Below are positions 40,881 to 41,839 of a DNA stretch of 41,839 nt, in pieces. The DNA is from an uncultured Mollicutes bacterium. GTDB taxonomy: Bacteria; Bacillota_I; Bacilli_A; UBA3375. The position numbers and the translations under genes were made by a program. The stretch covers positions 1 through 41,839 of the forward strand of contig CAMZNW010000121.1 of NCBI GenBank assembly GCA_947313935.1, written 5' to 3'. The stretch's first letter is position 1. The number at the start of each line of letters is the position of its first letter. The notes under the pieces were generated by a model. It was not told the origin of the DNA. It did no database searches and was given only the letters and a program-made list of their open reading frames with translations.

Positions 40881-41090
40881 AATTATTTATAATGTAGGAA
40901 GAAAACAATTATACAATAATTTAAATATTTTGAAATATTTTTAATTATAAAGATAAGTAATTTATTTTTGATAATGTAGTGGATACTTATTAAAGAATTT
41001 TAAATAATAGATATAAATTGAAACTAAAGTAGAATGATATACTTTAAGTAAATGAATTATAATAAATTTAGTTAAGATTTATTTTATTGA
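40881..41090. other. AT-rich gap, no gene seen
   Basis: About 200 bp with no coding frame or RNA gene. A segment starting GTAGTGGATACTTATT near 40977 looks like the kind of end found on insertion sequences and may mark the border of the IS30 relic, but I could not find its partner in the window. Confidence 0.35.
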
Positions 41091-41839
41091 TTTTTTATCG
41101 CTTTAATTATAATACACTTAATCCATTAAATTTATCACGATGTAAATTGTGATATTTTTTATATTTACCATAAATTTAGAAATTGATATTTCTAAAAAAA
41201 AAATACTTTTTAGAAAAAATAAACGAATATCTCTATTTAAGCATTCATTTTAACCGCCTTAATTAGAACAATATGTAACCATAAAATACCTATCGAAATG
41301 TAATATTTTTTATTACAAAATTATATGAAATTCAACTCCATTATTAGAAGTAATAGAATCTATATTATTGTTTCTAATTATATTTATTAATTTCCTTAAA
41401 TTATTATTAATCATATATAGTTTTAATCGAATATAATTATATAATATAACATTATAGTGTATCGATTATTTAGTGTTAAAACAATGTATTTTTAAGTGAA
41501 TCATAAATAGTGTCAATTTCATAATATTTATTAATTGAATAATCATTAGTAGGGAATGGGTGAACTATTAATAATTTTTTTAAATATTCGTTCAGGCTTA
41601 ATTTTATTTTTATATTTTTTAATTTCATAAAAGTATTTTTATAGCTAATAATTCCTTTATGAAATATATTATATAGAGTCTTAAGTGAAGTGATTGATAA
41701 ATAATCGTATTGTTTAATGATAATCCATCTAAAAGGATTTAAAGATAAATAATTTTTAATTAGAAGATGAATAATTCAATAATTAGTTTATTATTAGTTG
41801 TTATTTTATTTTTAAATTGACGGTTAGTATATTTCTTTT
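41090..41839 (-). pseudogene. IS30-family transposase relic, running off the window
   Basis: On the minus strand, broken frames give pieces in the right order for an IS30 transposase. They are SLKTLYNIFHKGIIS (HTH region, near 41660), YYEIDTIYDS around 41515 (family WEIDT, first catalytic Asp), LTLNNRYTIM near 41470, SITSNNGVEF near 41345 (family SDNG.EF, with the second Asp now Asn), NECLNRDIRLFF near 41240 (family NEN.N, catalytic Glu) and LHRDKFNGL near 41130 (family LPRK.L). The D-to-N/E spacing of about 35 residues fits. There are many stops and frame changes, so it is long dead. Confidence 0.75.

Noticed and set aside
1..41839. TGA read as tryptophan, as in Mollicutes
   Set aside because: coaX and adk end in TGA with ATGA overlaps to the next gene, and all Trp residues in conserved proteins are TGG. 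The only in-frame TGA interrupts an already decayed gene.

Overview
The window is a very AT-rich chromosomal segment (roughly a quarter G+C by eye) from a low-GC Gram-positive bacterium (Bacillota), spanning its presumed replication origin. The genetic code is standard: TGA ends coaX and adk, and Trp is TGG throughout. MurA and D-Ala-D-Ala carboxypeptidase mean the cell makes peptidoglycan, so a wall-less Mollicute is unlikely. A small-genome Bacilli or Erysipelotrichia-type organism fits, but the exact taxon cannot be set from this window.

Layout. 1-4.8 kb, leftward: lepA (cut by the window edge), coaX, rpsT, a nonsense-mutated yaaA (S4-domain) relic, dnaN and dnaA. About 4.86-5.08 kb: a divergent AT-rich spacer with a 17-bp perfect inverted repeat, the likely oriC. 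Rightward from there: gyrB, gyrA (broken by a one-base frame change exactly at an A_AAA_AAG motif), dacA, metG, a TatD nuclease, yqeG, yqeH and yhbY. Two ParB-type parS palindromes lie at 9416 (inside the gyrA 3' end) and 10751 (metG leader). A gap of about 1 kb at 15.1-16.0 kb holds gene debris, including a leucine-rich-repeat fragment. From 16.09 to 30.44 kb runs an intact, canonical S10-spc-alpha ribosomal protein operon (rpsJ to rplQ with secY, adk, map, infA, rpoA), with a clear promoter in front and a hairpin terminator behind.

30.5-38.3 kb carries pnp, an M24 aminopeptidase, murA, an unrecognised acidic tail-anchored protein with 39-bp tandem repeats, cmk, der and ruvA. ruvA is preceded by a hairpin and a 13-codon leader ORF. 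A tRNA-Arg(TCT) on the minus strand faces ruvA across a shared bidirectional terminator. The last 3.4 kb is decayed accessory DNA: a MATE-family pseudogene, one intact AGCS-like amino acid:cation symporter, and an IS30-family transposase relic running off the window end.

Transcription diverges from the dnaA-gyrB spacer on both sides, as expected for genes co-oriented with replication. Most promoters that can be seen share an extended -10 (TGTTATAAT type) with a weak -35. No CRISPR array, prophage or clearly novel multi-gene system is visible. The most interesting points are the gyrA frame break with its built-in slippery site, the parS pair, the atypical DNA-recognition motif of DnaA, the ruvA leader, and the repeat-bearing membrane protein between murA and cmk.
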